DNA from: Varroa destructor
Lineage: Eukaryota > Arthropoda > Arachnida > Mesostigmata > Varroidae
Assembly: GCF_002443255.2 (NCBI RefSeq)
Contig: NW_019211456.1
Coordinates: forward strand, 36,711,042-36,775,041
DNA: 64,000 nt
Reading direction: 5' to 3'
This document shows positions 1-13,855 of this stretch, piece after piece (position 1 is the first letter of the stretch; every line of letters begins with the position of its first letter). The position numbers and the translations under genes are program-made. The notes under the pieces were generated by a model. The model was given only the letters and a program-made list of their open reading frames with translations, was not told the origin of the DNA and did no database searches.

Positions 1-3000
1 ACTGTCGTTTTTCTGAGAAGATCAAGAATTTTAACTGCGGCCCAAAGTGACCAAAAAAAGATCGAAGATTGGCTTCTTTGATCTGCCGTCGCTCACGAAT
101 CTCTATGCATCTGGAGACAAGTGGAGGCGCACAGATTGAGTACCTAATTTTTTCAGACTAAGCATTTTTACTATATCTATGGGACCTGACCGGACCTAGG
201 GCGTCTCCCTAACTCCGCTAGCTAGAGTGAAAGAAGCCGATTAATGGCGCTATTCATACTTAATTGCTCGGCTGTGCCAGTTTTGGAGATGAGAATAAAG
301 GTCGATCGAAAAACGATGCCGATTCAAAGTCGTCAATCTTAGCCATTTTCTCTAATAGTCCGGCTAGTTAACTCTTTTTAAGCCGTCGAGGAGGTTACTG
401 AATGCAACCCCTCTGTGACACAGTAATGGCCGAAAACTACAGTGTTCGTATGTTCAACAACTGTGAAGACCAAAGTGCTTGTCGTTAAACGTGAAGAAAT
501 CCGTAAAAGTTTGTGCATCTCTTGAACTTTAAAGTTTGATATTACAAATCTAATTACCACTAAATCAAGCACGCCCTCACTAGGACAACTGCTTTCCAAC
601 CTCCCGATGCGATTTTTTAAACCATCTTAACTCCTGTCTCTTTGCTACTGCTTTAACGGTCGTCGTGATAAATGCTCTATGTGAAAAAATAAACGAAAGT
701 ATGATAAAATTCAAGTAAAAAAAAAGATCTATCGAGAAAATTTTTGAAAGCGTCCCTACACGACGGGCGTATTAGCGGACACGTGGTTCTTTTGATCGAG
801 AGCGGGCCACCACAAACATAGCGCTAGCCTATTACCATCGAAGCCGCAGATTGGATCCCTTGGCGAAATCTACCTCTTCCATATATTCATTCAATCATCG
901 GTCAATCTAGGAGAAGCCGAATCGGCTTAACTCTTATATTTTTTAACAGGTTTTGTTAGTGAAAGCTAAAGCAAAAGAGAACCCGGGGAAGAAAGATAGC
1001 TCGTCCTTCACACGGCTTCTCTTGATGTTTTCCCGTTCGGCTGTTAGCCATCCGACCGATCGATAAGAATGAACCACATTACACCGCTTTACAGGTCTAC
1101 ATTGTGTCAGACGTGGCCGTCCTTTGCTTTATCTGGCATTTGACTATAGTTACCGCTCTACAATCCCTGCATAGTTGTATTCATAACGATTAATTGTGCT
1201 ATGTCTTTCGCTCGGCTTTCCCTCTTCTTTCTTGTGGTTATCGTCTGCCAGTCAGCCCACCTTCACCGCCCCTGTGGAAATTGGAACACAACTACGCTTT
1301 CGGTGATTATAGGTGCCTGGTACGCTTTATGCGATGTAATGTAATGCAACGCCACGCAATAATCCCCTGTCAGACAATTCACGCGAGCGCGAACAACCGG
1401 AATATTGACGCTCGCCTTGATATGCCCGCTCTCTTAGCTCTTGGTTATGTTGTTCACGTCGTTGTTAATGTTGTTGCCGTACTCGTTGAAATCGTCGCGG
1501 TTGTACTTATCTGCGGGATCTTCTTGTGCCACTTCTTCTTTTTCTTGGCTTTTCCAGACACCCGATTCCTCCAGTTTTCTGCATAACATACCAGAGTCAT
1601 CTGTTCTTGTTCCCTTGCCGATGGCTTTTCGCGCGGAAAGAAGGAAACGCTATTTAACTTCGCACGGACGGCAATCATCGCCGATGACTCGCTCTCTGAA
1701 GCCCGCCGTATTTGGTCTTGTTTTTAACGGTGTCTAAAAAGAATAGCTCCGTTTGGGGACTCGCGCGCATCCTTATCAGGTATTATCATTATTATTAATA
1801 CTACTATTCACTCTGTATATATATACATCGTTGTTGGAAGTCGACGTTTCCTACTCAAAATAATACTTTACAGTTTATATGATAGCTTTTTGTTGGGAAA
1901 TTTCCCCTTATACCGAGCAGTATAGTTAAGTAAGTAATGTTATACTTTGTACGATACAATCGCCTCGCTAACAGTACAGAAAAATCGTCGATAGATTAAT
2001 TATTTGTTGTTAAATCGAAAAACACCGAAGGTTGCGATGGAAATTTCACGAAATTCGTTGTAAACTCTTTAGCTACACATGCTTATGCCTCTTTATATGC
2101 GTCAACGAAACGTAAATTGACAGATTATGCCACGTTTTTCGAGAGATTCCACATTCTAGGCTGTTCTGTGCGGTGACTCTCACACTAAATGTTTGTGTGT
2201 GAGTCTAAAGGTCGCTGGAAAGAACTTCGATACACCGAGTTTGTAAATAGGTAAAATTTAAAAAACTTAATTGCTTACCTTTTTACTTAATATATTTGTC
2301 TGCCGACACAGATTCACAGCAGTTCATTCATTCATAAAAAGCGGTAAACTAAACCCCGAGCTACGGTACAATTGGGTAAATAGCAGGGTATACCAGTTTA
2401 GGATATTCGTTTTGTTATGCAATCCTTGAGGGGGCCAACTACTAGAACGACTATAAATGAGATTGGACGATTTCAAAAGCAATCGTTCATTATTTTTTCA
2501 ATTTTCTTGAAAATTAGTATCCATATAGAAACCTGTATCTTGCAACCCGTACTAGAACGAAAACACAATACGTGTGAGAGTCACCTCCCAAAAAAAATCC
2601 ACCTTTGGATCCGGCAGTGACCCTTTTACAAAAATTGCCATGCAATAAAAGTACCGTTTGTGTCCGACTACGTTCCCACCGTTCTCCCTTTTTCCATTCG
2701 AGAGTTTATAATACTGCATTCATCGTTTACTAGCATTGAAATAACGCTTTATTCACAGAAATAAGAATGAGATTATTTGCACGAAAAGTTACCTTTTGAC
2801 ACTCAAACGTTTTTAGGAACATACATTCAGATGAATACACTCATTCATTTACCGTCAAGTCCGTCATGCATTACCACTTCATTTATATTTATTATTTCGT
2901 TTAATATTACATGACCGTGGATCGTTGTATTGTCGTTCACGGTGAAAGCCAAAATCCAGGAAAATTGCAAAATGAGCCTTTATTCGATTAGTCAAATGTC

Positions 3001-3300
3001 AGAATAGGTTATTATAATTCAGATAATATTATACGGAACCGTAGTGCTCGTAAATCTTGCGCGGATTTTTTTTATCTCGATTTAAAGAAAAGCCTCTACC
3101 TAGATAGGCTTTTCACGAGTATATTCAATGTGTTTGTTATAGGTTATTGTTAAGCACAGCGAATCGATAGTTGTGTGTCGACAGGCACGTCAACAAGTCC
3201 GCCCATTTCAATAAGTGGCAACGGACGTTAAAAGTGCTCTTGATAACGCGTTGACGAGAATCCAATATGTTGCGACTTTCTCGCTTGACAGTTTGCAGCG
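1..3300. other. intergenic stretch, no supported gene
   Basis: I see no supported gene here. Overlapping open frames at 1194-1737 on both strands show no domain, no splice context and no recognisable protein. Region 2160-2300 and its surroundings are AT-rich with no structured repeat that I could define. Confidence 0.5.
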
Positions 3301-4383
3301 ATGCAGCCACTATACATGAGCGCTCTTCCGGGTATCCCATGCCTTCTAATCTTCTTGTTTTACCAAACTTCACCTGTCGCTGGAGCGGAACAAGTGTCTT
3401 CGGTGGTAAATACCCCCCTGCATACGACGGTCGAGCATTCCGTGCATCCTTCAACGACACGTCAGAAAGAAACGTGGAGCCCTATCATTCAACTGAACCA
3501 ATTAGTGAGACCCAGACGAGATCGCTTGCCGCCAGGCTTCAAAGTTCTTCGAGTGACACCATCTGAGGATGGTCGGCAAAAATTCCCACCAAGCACATCA
3601 GAGGGTGCAGGACCACACGTTCTCATTACAAAGCTCTTGGATTCGGTACCTAGATTTTATCTTAGTGAGTAGATCGAATAAAGGAGACTAGAAAAACGCA
3701 TCGATTACTACAACTTTATTGGTTGTTCCTCTAAAGTTCTAGCCACAGAGAACTTCGCAGCATTAACACTCACTCTGTACTAACGTGTACTGTTACATCA
3801 CAGATTAGTTGAAAAGTAGCTTTAGGGAGACTTTCATTTTCTGGGCGCACGGAAATCAAGAAATAGAACAACCTACATATATAACTGTATATGTGGAGTA
3901 GTTTGTACACTGTAAATTTGTACACAGTGACGATCAACAAAAAATCTTCCACTATCCTGCATATCGTCCCTTCTACTTGCAGATACACCATACTATTATC
4001 CTGACGGCCCGACCGTGGTTTTCCCTGGTGGCCACCAGCATCCTGAGTCACCTATTGTTCCGCTTGTGGTCACACCAGCAGCGTATCCAGGCTCATTTGT
4101 TCACTCATATCCCAGTTATCCCGAGGTAGTTTACCCGGTTTATCCAACCAGAGGGGGAGTGCGCCCAGAACATAGCGTCGACATCAACGATCAACAAGCT
4201 GGCGGCGACCAACATCACGATGAACGTATTGTGTGCCAGGAACACGTCAAGCGCATCAAGGTGCCAACCAACGCTTATCATAATAATAAAGATCTTGCCC
4301 ATATGATTTCTACTACTAGCCATCGTTCGTCGCTTGCTCGGCCACGTGGTTCTGAGACTAAAATACACTGTACATCGGCTTGA
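3301..4383 (+). CDS. secreted protein of unknown function, rich in Pro, Tyr and His (two exons)
   Basis: I model two exons, 3301-3664 and 3983-4383. The donor is CTTA|gtgagt and the acceptor ttgcag|AT. The phases agree (1 nt plus 2 nt make an Asn codon), giving about 254 residues. The N-terminus is a likely signal peptide: a short start is followed by a hydrophobic run (IPCLLIFLFYQ) and a small-residue region ending near VAGAEQ. The mature part has no domain I recognise. It has a basic patch (VRPRRDR), then a Tyr/Pro-rich segment (TPYYYPDG, then SYPSYPEVVYPVYPT) and a His/Asn-rich tail. Single Cys residues occur near CQEHVK and at the end (HCTSA). A cuticle, silk-like or salivary role is conceivable but not shown. 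I chose the ATG at 3301 because it places the signal-like segment at the N-terminus. AATAAA follows at 4622. Confidence 0.55.
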
Positions 4384-4621
4384 ATTGCATACGAACATAC
4401 GACTTTTGCATGCTCATACCATTAGAAAAAAAGCACGTTTTTCTGGAGCCAGCAGATGTCGATGGTCTATACTAACAGCTCGCTCTCTTCTGTTTAGACA
4501 TCGCGTTTAATCAGTGACACCAATATATGGCTTAATCTTGCCATTTCTATGTATGCTATTTGGACGCATCCTTTTTACGTGTTACATCGAAAGTAGATTC
4601 TGGATCTTCTGTTCATATATC

Positions 4622-4627
4622 AATAAA
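4622..4627 (+). other. polyadenylation signal candidate
   Basis: AATAAA lies about 240 bases after the stop codon of the secreted-protein gene on the same strand. It is the first canonical hexamer I noticed downstream. Confidence 0.4.
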
Positions 4628-7600
4628 ATCACATAGTTTAGTTGAACTACATTATTCTAGCTGTGAAGGAATCTCATGGGGCGCATTCTGATAACGGGCT
4701 TCCATTCAACGTTTGTCAGTTGCCTAAAATCCGTAGAAACGTCTCTGTTTCAGGGGGTTTCAGCAGTCCAGAAAACGCCGACATACATCGCTGCAACCAA
4801 TGGTGTACCCGTTGCCCTTAAGATTTTCCCCCAACCACAATGGGTGCAGATCTCAAAACACCACCAAAACTCGAAAAATTTCCACTACAATCTGTTGTAA
4901 TCTGGGATGCAGGTTAATGTTGTGTAAATCTGCTTACAAATGTTTCACCTTACGTTGTGTATGTATAATACTATCTATCAAATATAGTACATGTCATCGA
5001 AGTGGTTACAATGTCGGAAAGCGCTAAGCTACGGTTACCTACTCGTGTATAAACGCTACTATTATATTAACCATTTATAGTTACACGACCACACACGATC
5101 ATATCATTGCGCGTACAATAAAAACACTTCTTTTCTTGCACGTTGCTTTCAAAGCGAATCGTCGTAGAGCTACCTTAAAAGCCCGCATATTGTATACGGT
5201 GGAACGTGTATATATAAGTTAAATGTGTTTATTCTGTAATATTAAATAATAATTTAAGTGCCCAAACATAAACTGTGCGATGCTCGTCATATCCTAGTAG
5301 CAAGTACACAAGCCCACCGGATAACAGAGACCTCCAAATGGATACCTTATTGGATTGGATGCTAGAGATATCGCGTGCTTGGATTAGTTGGTATGTCAAT
5401 GTAAAAGCCATCAAAACATCGACAACTTAATACGCTCTATAACTACATATTAAGACAACTATATTATATCACATGCACTTCCTGGTGAGGGAGTTGAAGG
5501 GTGGCCTGAAAATTTGTGAAAAATCCCGAATCCTGTGTGCACTTTGAAGATATCTCACAGATACGTTGCATTCGTTATTATATTAAGTATATTTTTCTAA
5601 CGAAATCTTCGGTTACGCATGTTATACGATGTTGCACTTGCCACTGGTTTGACTTTTAATAGTACAATATTGAACCCTGTATTCGTTACTAGAACTTTCA
5701 CGACGAAAAAGAGGCTTTTGATTCTATCTTGTATTAACTATTCAACATTGCAATTGATAGAACTATATCGATTTCTTTACATCACCTTCTCTTATCAATG
5801 CGATACACAGACGAAAAATAACCTTCGGCCAGCCAGTGCTAATAATATTCAATGTTCGTAAAAAAGCTGCGGTGCCAATCTCCGTTGACTAGCAAGCCAA
5901 CGAGCCAGGTATTTCTAACTGACAGTCTTATATCTTGGTTGATTGAACAGTCTCAACGAAGTCTGGCTTGCTCGTCACTAATCCACTGTTGAATCGCAGA
6001 TCTGAAGAAAAAGAGTTATACCCAATTCATCGAAAAAGAAGAGCTCTGTACAGCGGGAATGAAAGACCGTTAAAAAGAAGTTTTCACGTGCTGAACATAT
6101 CAAGATAGGAACCGTCGGTTTGGCAATGGAGTCGACGGATGACTACCATGTCCATTCAGTGATGGTAAAACGACAAGACACACTCTTTAGCCAGTAAATA
6201 TTGAAGTGCAACCAACTATGGAAACGAATGCTGCCTTGACACTTTTTAGTTTATTTCTGTATTTATAACAAGATTAGTAGGATAATATAATCCATGAGAT
6301 AAATTTCAAAAACATGTCGACCACAATGTCCCATTGAGGATCAGAGGTACCGTGTTTGTTTATGTTTTTTGTGTGTTGGTTAATTCTGGCAGGCCAAATA
6401 CACTAGTCAGGAGAGCGCGATAGATAAAAGGATTTGGTTGTTTTTTGTGCAGAGCCCAGTCCAAGAACAGACAGAAACATAGTTTCCGTCAACTTAGCTA
6501 GACAACGAAGCTATTTACCATGAATATTGCAATGCGAATGAGAAGCCTAAATCTAATATTTGGACGCGTCAAGGCCGAATGATTATACACACTGTGAATT
6601 TCACATGGTTAACATATTGCTGTTTCGGGTCGATGTAAGCCTCCACAGGTATTTTCTGTTTTCTCCATCCACACCTGAGTGTTCAGCAGAACGTGAATGG
6701 TCATGGCGTCTACATCAAGGTTTGGCCGACTACCTGAACCAGGATCTATAGTAGATCCTTCTTTTTTATAGAATCTATTCCAATTATTCTTGAATTCAAG
6801 GTAGACAAGACACAACCTGTAGGTAATTTACGAGTTCAGACAAACAAATATATCAAGATACATTCTTAGAATATTGTAGTGTCATGAAACGCATCCAAAA
6901 TTTCTGTTAAAGCACTGTTCAATAATAAACAAAGTTATTAAGTAAGTTATTCCATTGTTCTTAACCTGAGCAACTATGTTCTGGAACTTGTCACCCTAAA
7001 CACCTATCTAATGCAGACATTTTGTTACTTAGGGAAAAATAGTACCATACCAGTAATACTGAAAATATTCGAAGTCTTGTACTTGCCCAGTTATTACAGA
7101 TGTATATTCGTAACATTTATCTCGATTACTGATAGTACTCGATATTTTCTACATTTTTTTCATGAAATGACTGCGGTAATCACACAACTTACGCAATCAG
7201 AGGTGCCGCTTCGTTAAATTGGCAATGCATCGGTAAATTTGAGCGTATGTGCGCGTGCTTGTACTCGCTTTGATACATGCGTGTTACGCGATATTCTTGT
7301 ATACTTTTCGTGAACGAATGTTGATGGGTGCGTGATTTTTAGCTGGACAAATCTTGTTCTATATTCTAGTAAACAATGTACTGGTGAACCAGTGGCCATG
7401 TCCATAGCCGTTATGTGCTGCTGCGATAATCCAAGAATGGGACGAACATTGTTTTGAAAATTAAATTTAGTTTTCTTAATCAAACGTAACTATTTTATTA
7501 GCACATATCGATACGTAATAGCTGTTCTATCACCGACATTCTCACCTAAATACTTCACTAGTTCACTAGAGATTAAAATACATCATCAAGTCCGTTACTC

Positions 7601-8152
7601 TTCAAACTTCAGTGAAAAATCTTGAAAAAATGCTTGAAAAATGATCTCGTAAACAAAATTTCTAATACGTTCACTATACGAATTTGGTTGCATGTCTTGG
7701 TAATAATAAGATTAGCTAAAATAGTTTGTTTCTTGAAACATTATTTATTAGGCGAGAAACCGACTCATGTAGTTTTGCAGTGTTTTCGTACTCGTTATGC
7801 CACTGTCTTTTTGAAGAGAACAGGATGATAATCGAATCGTTCCGACCGGAAAACGGCGGTCGCCCAGCCTCAAACTAAGCCGCTCCAGAGTATTTTACCT
7901 TTCTATCTTTGTCTGCGAATTTGCTAACAGTCAAAATATATGCGTCCCACGCACAACCTCTGCCACATGAATCGCTCAGAGCCTAGGCTTGATATTATTA
8001 TTGTTATCAAATCAACGTCAGATTGTGTGATATGTTATAGTAGATTGTTCAGTAATAAAGAATTGATTCATTAGTGAATTTCTGATTGATCTCGTTTTCT
8101 TTCATTCGTCGACTACCAATATACATTCATGTTATGGTAATAATACACAAGT

Positions 8153-8154
<2 letters not shown>
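4628..8154. other. intergenic stretch, no supported gene
   Basis: I see only short chance reading frames of under 95 codons, without domains or consistent splice sites. The stretch is AT-rich and contains no recognisable RNA gene. Confidence 0.5.

Positions 8155-8218
<64 letters not shown>
8155..8218. repeat. (AT)n microsatellite
   Basis: An uninterrupted AT dinucleotide run of about 64 bases, seen directly. Confidence 0.97.
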
Positions 8219-8221
<3 letters not shown>

Positions 8222-8879
8222 TTAGATAATCTCACCAGAGCCGCTAATAATGGCTGTGCAAAGAAGCCAATTATAGTGATTAGAGCGGTCACATACTACT
8301 TTTTTAATGGAGCATTTCCTCAATATTGAAGAAATCGTTTCTGTAGAGTGAGCAACATATTTATTCGCACAGAATAGTCAAATATTATTGTATTGCACAT
8401 TGGAAACGAGCGATGGTATTTTTCAGAAAATGGGGCTAATATTGTTTCGCAAAAACTATTACGCATTATAAACGCAAAAATTATGGACTCCGCTTCTTAC
8501 TCATTGTAATGCGATGGCAATCGGCAACGAAGCTGTTTAAAACAGAGCTTCTATTTCTAAGGATTAACAGCTGTCCTACTGAAACGACATTCCCTAATGG
8601 CTTCACAATTTCCGATGATTATCAGCATATGCCACTGAAAGAAGTCATGTTCTGTAAATACGTTTTCGTTCAGCGGAAAGATATGTCTTCCGAAGCCCCT
8701 AATGTTATTTATCATCCGTAATGATTCCTCGTATTCATCCTGTTATATCACAGATTGTGATCCTTTTATCGTAAGTAGTAATAAAGCTTAAATAGATCCA
8801 AGAGCTGTCAAATCTATGCGTTATAGCTCATTGTAGAAGTGTAACGATGTGGACGCCGTTTTCGAAGGCCAACTTGATC

Positions 8880-9750
8880 GCCCTTAGGCCCGTTGTGTTT
8901 CGAAGTTATCCATTAGTAGGAAACATGGCTTCTTTGGGAAATGACAGATGCTTGCGACGAAATGCATACAACAGTGTTGAAACACTTCTTTTGTGATCCA
9001 TCCAAACGGGTATGCAGCACATTAATTTCCAACATTTGCATTCTAGAAAACAAAAAACTGGAAAAACGAAAACAAAAAAACTACTTCCAGTCGCGGACAT
9101 TATGACAAAGATTTTGCGCTCTCTTGATATCATCCGACCAACTAGTATCGTTCTTTTAGACGCAGTCACTTTCGGAAGGTCCATTATTGCAAGAAAAAGC
9201 ATCTTTCTTGAATTTGACATACTTGAAGGAATGAAATTGTATAACTCCACCAAAATCCTTGGATTCTTCAAGAAAACTTTGACTTCATTATTATTAAAGC
9301 ATTACTATTGCTCACACAATAGACATATTTTCAGTTCGCCGCAGAAAAGCCTAGAGTACCCTGATAGGCAAGTTATCATCCAATCCTTCCCTGCATTGTG
9401 GTCGCGGTGCCAACGGTCCGGTACGCTTCAATTGATTAGTAAATCCGTCCACATTTTAATTCACCTTGAGGGCGGTACAACTTTGCATGATTGTTACGCC
9501 TGGGTAAGTTAGATATTCTGCTAATGCTGCTTTGACATGTATCAACCATACGACGTAAATGAGCGTACGTTGAGGTGGACTCGTTTCCAACCCTTGAAGC
9601 TGCAGCTTCTTCCTCAGCCAGTAGTTGTCATTGCAACATGGCTTTACTCACCCCAAATAGACCAGCTGCCTCCCTACCAGGAAGGCCTCTGATCTGCAGT
9701 AACCGAAGCTGCTTCTTGCACAGTTTCGAGCTTTTCTCTGTCTCTGCGTT
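8880..9750 (-). mobile_element. degraded pogo/Tigger-type (DDE_1) DNA transposon, transposase relic
   Basis: Minus-strand fragments in shifting frames follow the order of a pogo/Jerky-like transposase. Near 9740-9580 lies a helix-turn-helix-like piece (LPGREAAGLFGVSKAML), followed by an in-frame stop. Near 9450-9340 is AGKDW in one frame and FLRRTENMS in another, resembling the DNA-binding region. Near 9165-9080 is VGRMISRERK followed by VIMSATGSSFFVFVFPVF, which matches the family's core signature of a TS.ERG-like stretch, SA.G and FVFP. Near 8995-8885, after a frame change, is GWITKEVF...FLLMDNFETQ, matching the GW.T..F and LLxLDNH block with the His replaced. Stops and frameshifts make it non-functional. 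I did not find terminal inverted repeats. The 166-codon open frame on the other strand (9012-9512) is antisense to this relic. Confidence 0.7.
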
Positions 9751-10922
9751 TTAAACACAGAATTTTAAGTCCATTAGTAGCTAATCACTATAGCATCTTC
9801 TACAAAAGGAAGCAAGGGGTATGTGATTTCGATCGCTCTAGCACAAGTAACAACGATAAGGACTGCTAGAACAGGTTGTTTTAAATGATTGTCTGATGCA
9901 CAACATCGATCGCGTTAAGGTACTTTGAAGACAGTATGTCTTAAAATGTAGCACATTTATAAATTTTATACATTGGCCGGCAGTGCTGTGCAGTCTCCAC
10001 GGTGCGCTATGAAAAAGCGGTCGTTTCGCTCTGCCATTAAATAAATCGTAACAAGGACGCCTGTGGACACTTACGGCGCTCTATGAGCAATTCGACGTCA
10101 TAATTTTTCCCAAAAACATCGTTAGAAGTGCGCCATATAGTCCCGCCAATACGTTCTGTTAGCACGATATGGTGTGTAAACGAATTGTTGGCTGTTATAA
10201 TCGAATCTGGGAAGCTTTGAAAAACTGTATTCATAATGTGTGTTAAAGATACTCCCCTTTGTTTTTACATGCCCATTTCAGCGCTCAGGCACCTTCTGAA
10301 CAGCCATATGCCTATTATTTGCGTTCCCAAATATAGATTATCCATCTATGAATCGATAAAATGCAGAAGAAAGACTTAGCTATCGTACATTTGAAATGTG
10401 GCCAAAGAAAAAAATCCAGTGAAATGACTTGCGTAAAATTTTCGGCCTATGCACATCTAGATAGTACTAGCTCCCTGAGCAGAAACAACGGTTACGCTAT
10501 TTATTATTTCGATATTTTAAAATATTGTTAAACGACTGGCTTCTGTTATAGTTAATGATATATTCGTACAGTGCTATGTTTTTTTCATTTCTCAAATAAA
10601 TGTTTGCATTATTACTTTTGCTGTTCTTAGTTCTGCTATCGTTGATACGACTGCGTTATATATTATAATAACAGAAATAAGCCTCGGACGCTAGTCATCT
10701 TTCATATAACGAAAGACTTAAACTGATACGCACTCCTAAAAAGTGCTATCGGTTTGCCTGTCACCAGTAACTTAACTCGTCGACGATCAGCGTTGCTCTC
10801 ACAAATCCAACTTACGTGGCACCCGGTAACAACTCTCTTTGGTAACACGCTTAACAAGTTTAAACGTTTAGCTGCTATTGGGCAATCTGCTTACCAAAAC
10901 CTGCATCATCCTAGAATCAACA
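9751..10922. other. intergenic stretch, one weak minus-strand open frame
   Basis: A 65-codon minus frame (10037-10234) reads without obvious low complexity but matches nothing I know. Otherwise I see nothing. Confidence 0.4.
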
Positions 10923-11467
10923 TCAACGGTTCCTGTCTTTCAGGAACGAATGATATGGGCCGCTGAATATAATGAAACCTCGTTTTGCTAATTGCAAGCG
11001 ACGCGTTTCCTCCATACCGTTTGTCGTATCGTCAAGAAATAAGTAATATCGCTTCTGGTCCCAACCAAAGTGAACGAAATCGTATAAACTTTTCATAATA
11101 GCTTCATTATTGTTATTGTTGGTCCAGGTATCATCTTATATTTCGAGGTGTGATAACGTTTCATAAATTTCATCGGACCCGTTCCCGACTCTTGCAAAAT
11201 TAGCCTGAAGCGCTACTCAGGGGTATCAATCTCGGGATACATCGACTACACTGTGTCCTCAGGCTCAATGCGAAATGTAATGGCGAGATCACCCCGGCTG
11301 AATTGGTTTACTGTTCCATAGACCAGAGAAGTCCCTCTACAGTCGATGTCAATGTTATTGCTATAGACAGGCTCGAGAACCTCCACCTCTTGAATGAAAG
11401 ATTCCATATTTTTATCCGTTCTGGAAGAAAAAACGAAGCAAGAAACATTTATTGTTTTTATTAGCAT
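10923..11467 (-). pseudogene. possible gene remnant or unresolved exons, family unknown
   Basis: There are two coding-looking minus-strand segments. The first (11246-11467) follows a good acceptor (ttcttccag at about 11420) and reads ESFIQEVEVLEPVYSNN, which recalls the start of an RWD domain (EVEVLE.IY), then continues to a stop. The second (11204 down to 10923) is 94 codons after a cttcag acceptor. It has one in-frame TAA at 11136-11138 and contains YDFVHFGWDQKRYYLFLDD. I cannot join them in phase. They may be a decayed gene, exons of an unresolved gene, or chance. RWD is a guess from one short motif only. Confidence 0.25.
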
Positions 11468-13855
11468 ATCAAAACTGTGATGGATATTTTAGAATAGTTT
11501 TCGCCTTCAATAGAATAAAGAGGCTTAGTGTTAAGGGCTGGCGCACGCATATAGGGTGGTTAGGAGATTTCTATGGCTAGCACTCACATATGAGAGAAAT
11601 AGATTCACATTTATCTATACGAAAACATTAGCACCTATAAATCTATCTTTTCACCTTTTCATAGCAACTTTCTAGTGACCTTGTATTTCTAGCCGAAATA
11701 ACAAAGCGCTTTTGCTTTTTGCAGGTCAACTAGAAGCCTTAAAAGCAACTGAACTACCTTTACGTGACCAACAGCCGCGTGGTGTCAACAGGAACATTCG
11801 AAGCAGACGTTTCGAACTGAATCTTCTCAACACATATTGTTTATTGTATACGTCTCCCGAGCAACCACTGTGCCGCTCAGTAACAGACACGGTTTATTTT
11901 GGTAGTGGCTATAGTCTCAGATTTGGTTATGCTGCTACATGATCTAGAGGAATATTAATAATAACGCCTCTGCCGGGTATAGGGCGTATAATGTCGTTTG
12001 TTTGTATAGTTTTCATGTATAATCAATATTTGAGTGTCAAGAGATATTCTGAAAACAATCACCGCACAAAAAATTATATGAACGCACATCGCAGTTCCCT
12101 AACGGAAACGGCACGACTAGTCATTTATACGTTATCTTCAATAAGGGAAAAATAAATTAATAGGTATAGCATGCATGAGACGTTTCTGAATTGATCAGTA
12201 CCTTGGACAATTTTCTATGTCACACCTAAGCAATGGCCCATAGTAAAACATATTCACTCTATTTTCACGAACAATGCGTACATATTATATGTAATATCCA
12301 TTGTATAAACGCGTATTTACCGACACAATGTGACAACAATATCTCATATTAGAATGCGGTGAACAGAATATGGGTTAACTGCAACTAAAAATTGCCTGTT
12401 ACTTAAAATCTCATTAACAAATTTTCTATGGTTTTATGCCATATGAAGGAATACACTACAAGAATCTTTGTTTTGTGCTATAACGTGAGCCATCTACGAT
12501 GGAATATGGATTCCGATCCTAACGGGAAAAACCACAAGTATCAAAATCTTATGAAACTATCATAAGCAACACATACAAATACAAGCTTATGGTAAACGAA
12601 GCACTTTCGTATTTTACATTAACGGAATATTCAATGTGGGCGTCATAGTAGATAATCTAGATCAAATAGCTAGTATTGATTCATATAGGTAATGCCTTTT
12701 GGTGCTATTAATAGGATAAAATGTGCTTCATGACTTCAAGACTTGAAACAAATACCCAAAAAATGATTGAGTTTTATTGTTGACTTAACAAGGCTAAAGG
12801 AAAAGGCTGGTACGTTAGATCTAATTTAAGGCCTCCATAGATCGCATATATCAAAACTATTTCTTTAGTGTACGTTAATTAACGACAGTTTCATCATATA
12901 ACTATCGTTCAGACCAATTTACAGCATATGCCTTAGTTGGGTACGAAATCCGAACATAATTTACCGCAAACAAGTAGATCTTCTGGCTAAGTTAAACAAA
13001 CTTCAACGATCCTCTAATCGCCTATATTCACTGTAATATAATAATTCACAATAATTACAATATTGGAGAACGTTCTTAACACTTTATTCGTTTGTGTTTA
13101 CAATACCTGCCGGTATTGTTCTTTCCTGTTGAACTAATTAATATTGAACCATTCGTGGGACACTCGCATATGGAAAGATCGTACGTCAACCGTAAGCGGC
13201 GGATACAAGTTAGTACACTTTATTCTCATTATATTCGTATTAATTATCATTATTATTACTGTTATTATGTACAACCGCCTCTGCCAGTGTACAGCACTCA
13301 ATTACAACTGGATGTGAGGTGATACAAAATGAACATTGTATCCCTCTTCCTTGCTTCACCTGAGAAATCATTCGAACCTCAATATCATCTCTTTATGCAC
13401 TTCTCTTCTCACACCATTAACAATGTGCAATTCATATGCTTGTTCACTCATGGAGCGCCAAATGCCCGATAGCAAATAGTTGGAGAGAATATAATAAAGT
13501 CAAATTGGTCGCATGAAAAACCACGTGGGATGGAATAAGGTGGGCTATAATGGGCTGCTGGTACCGTTGCAGCCACAACAGCCAATTGCAAACCTCTCAG
13601 CTCTACGCTGAAAGAAAGCAACAAAATGAATCGTTGTTAAATCCCTCCGGCGGTGGTCAATTACGATACGCGTATATGTATGCATACTGTGTTGTGTTTA
13701 TCTGTACTTCTGTCCTGCGAAACACCCACGCCAGCCACACAAGCTATTTATATGTATGTATTTCGAGCAATATTGGGCAATAGTGACGAGATGCAAGGAA
13801 TGACTGTTGTTTGTTAAGATCATCATGAAAGCTTTGATGAAGAACCAACCACAGC
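11468..13855. other. intergenic stretch, no supported gene
   Basis: I see nothing beyond short chance frames, for example 11712-11942 and 13550-13783 on the plus strand. Confidence 0.5.

Noticed and set aside
1194..1737. Overlapping frames on both strands of up to 130 codons
   Set aside because: No recognisable protein is seen. They overlap each other with no reason to prefer one.
9012..9512. 166-codon plus-strand open frame
   Set aside because: It lies antisense to the pogo-type transposase relic, whose motifs read on the minus strand.
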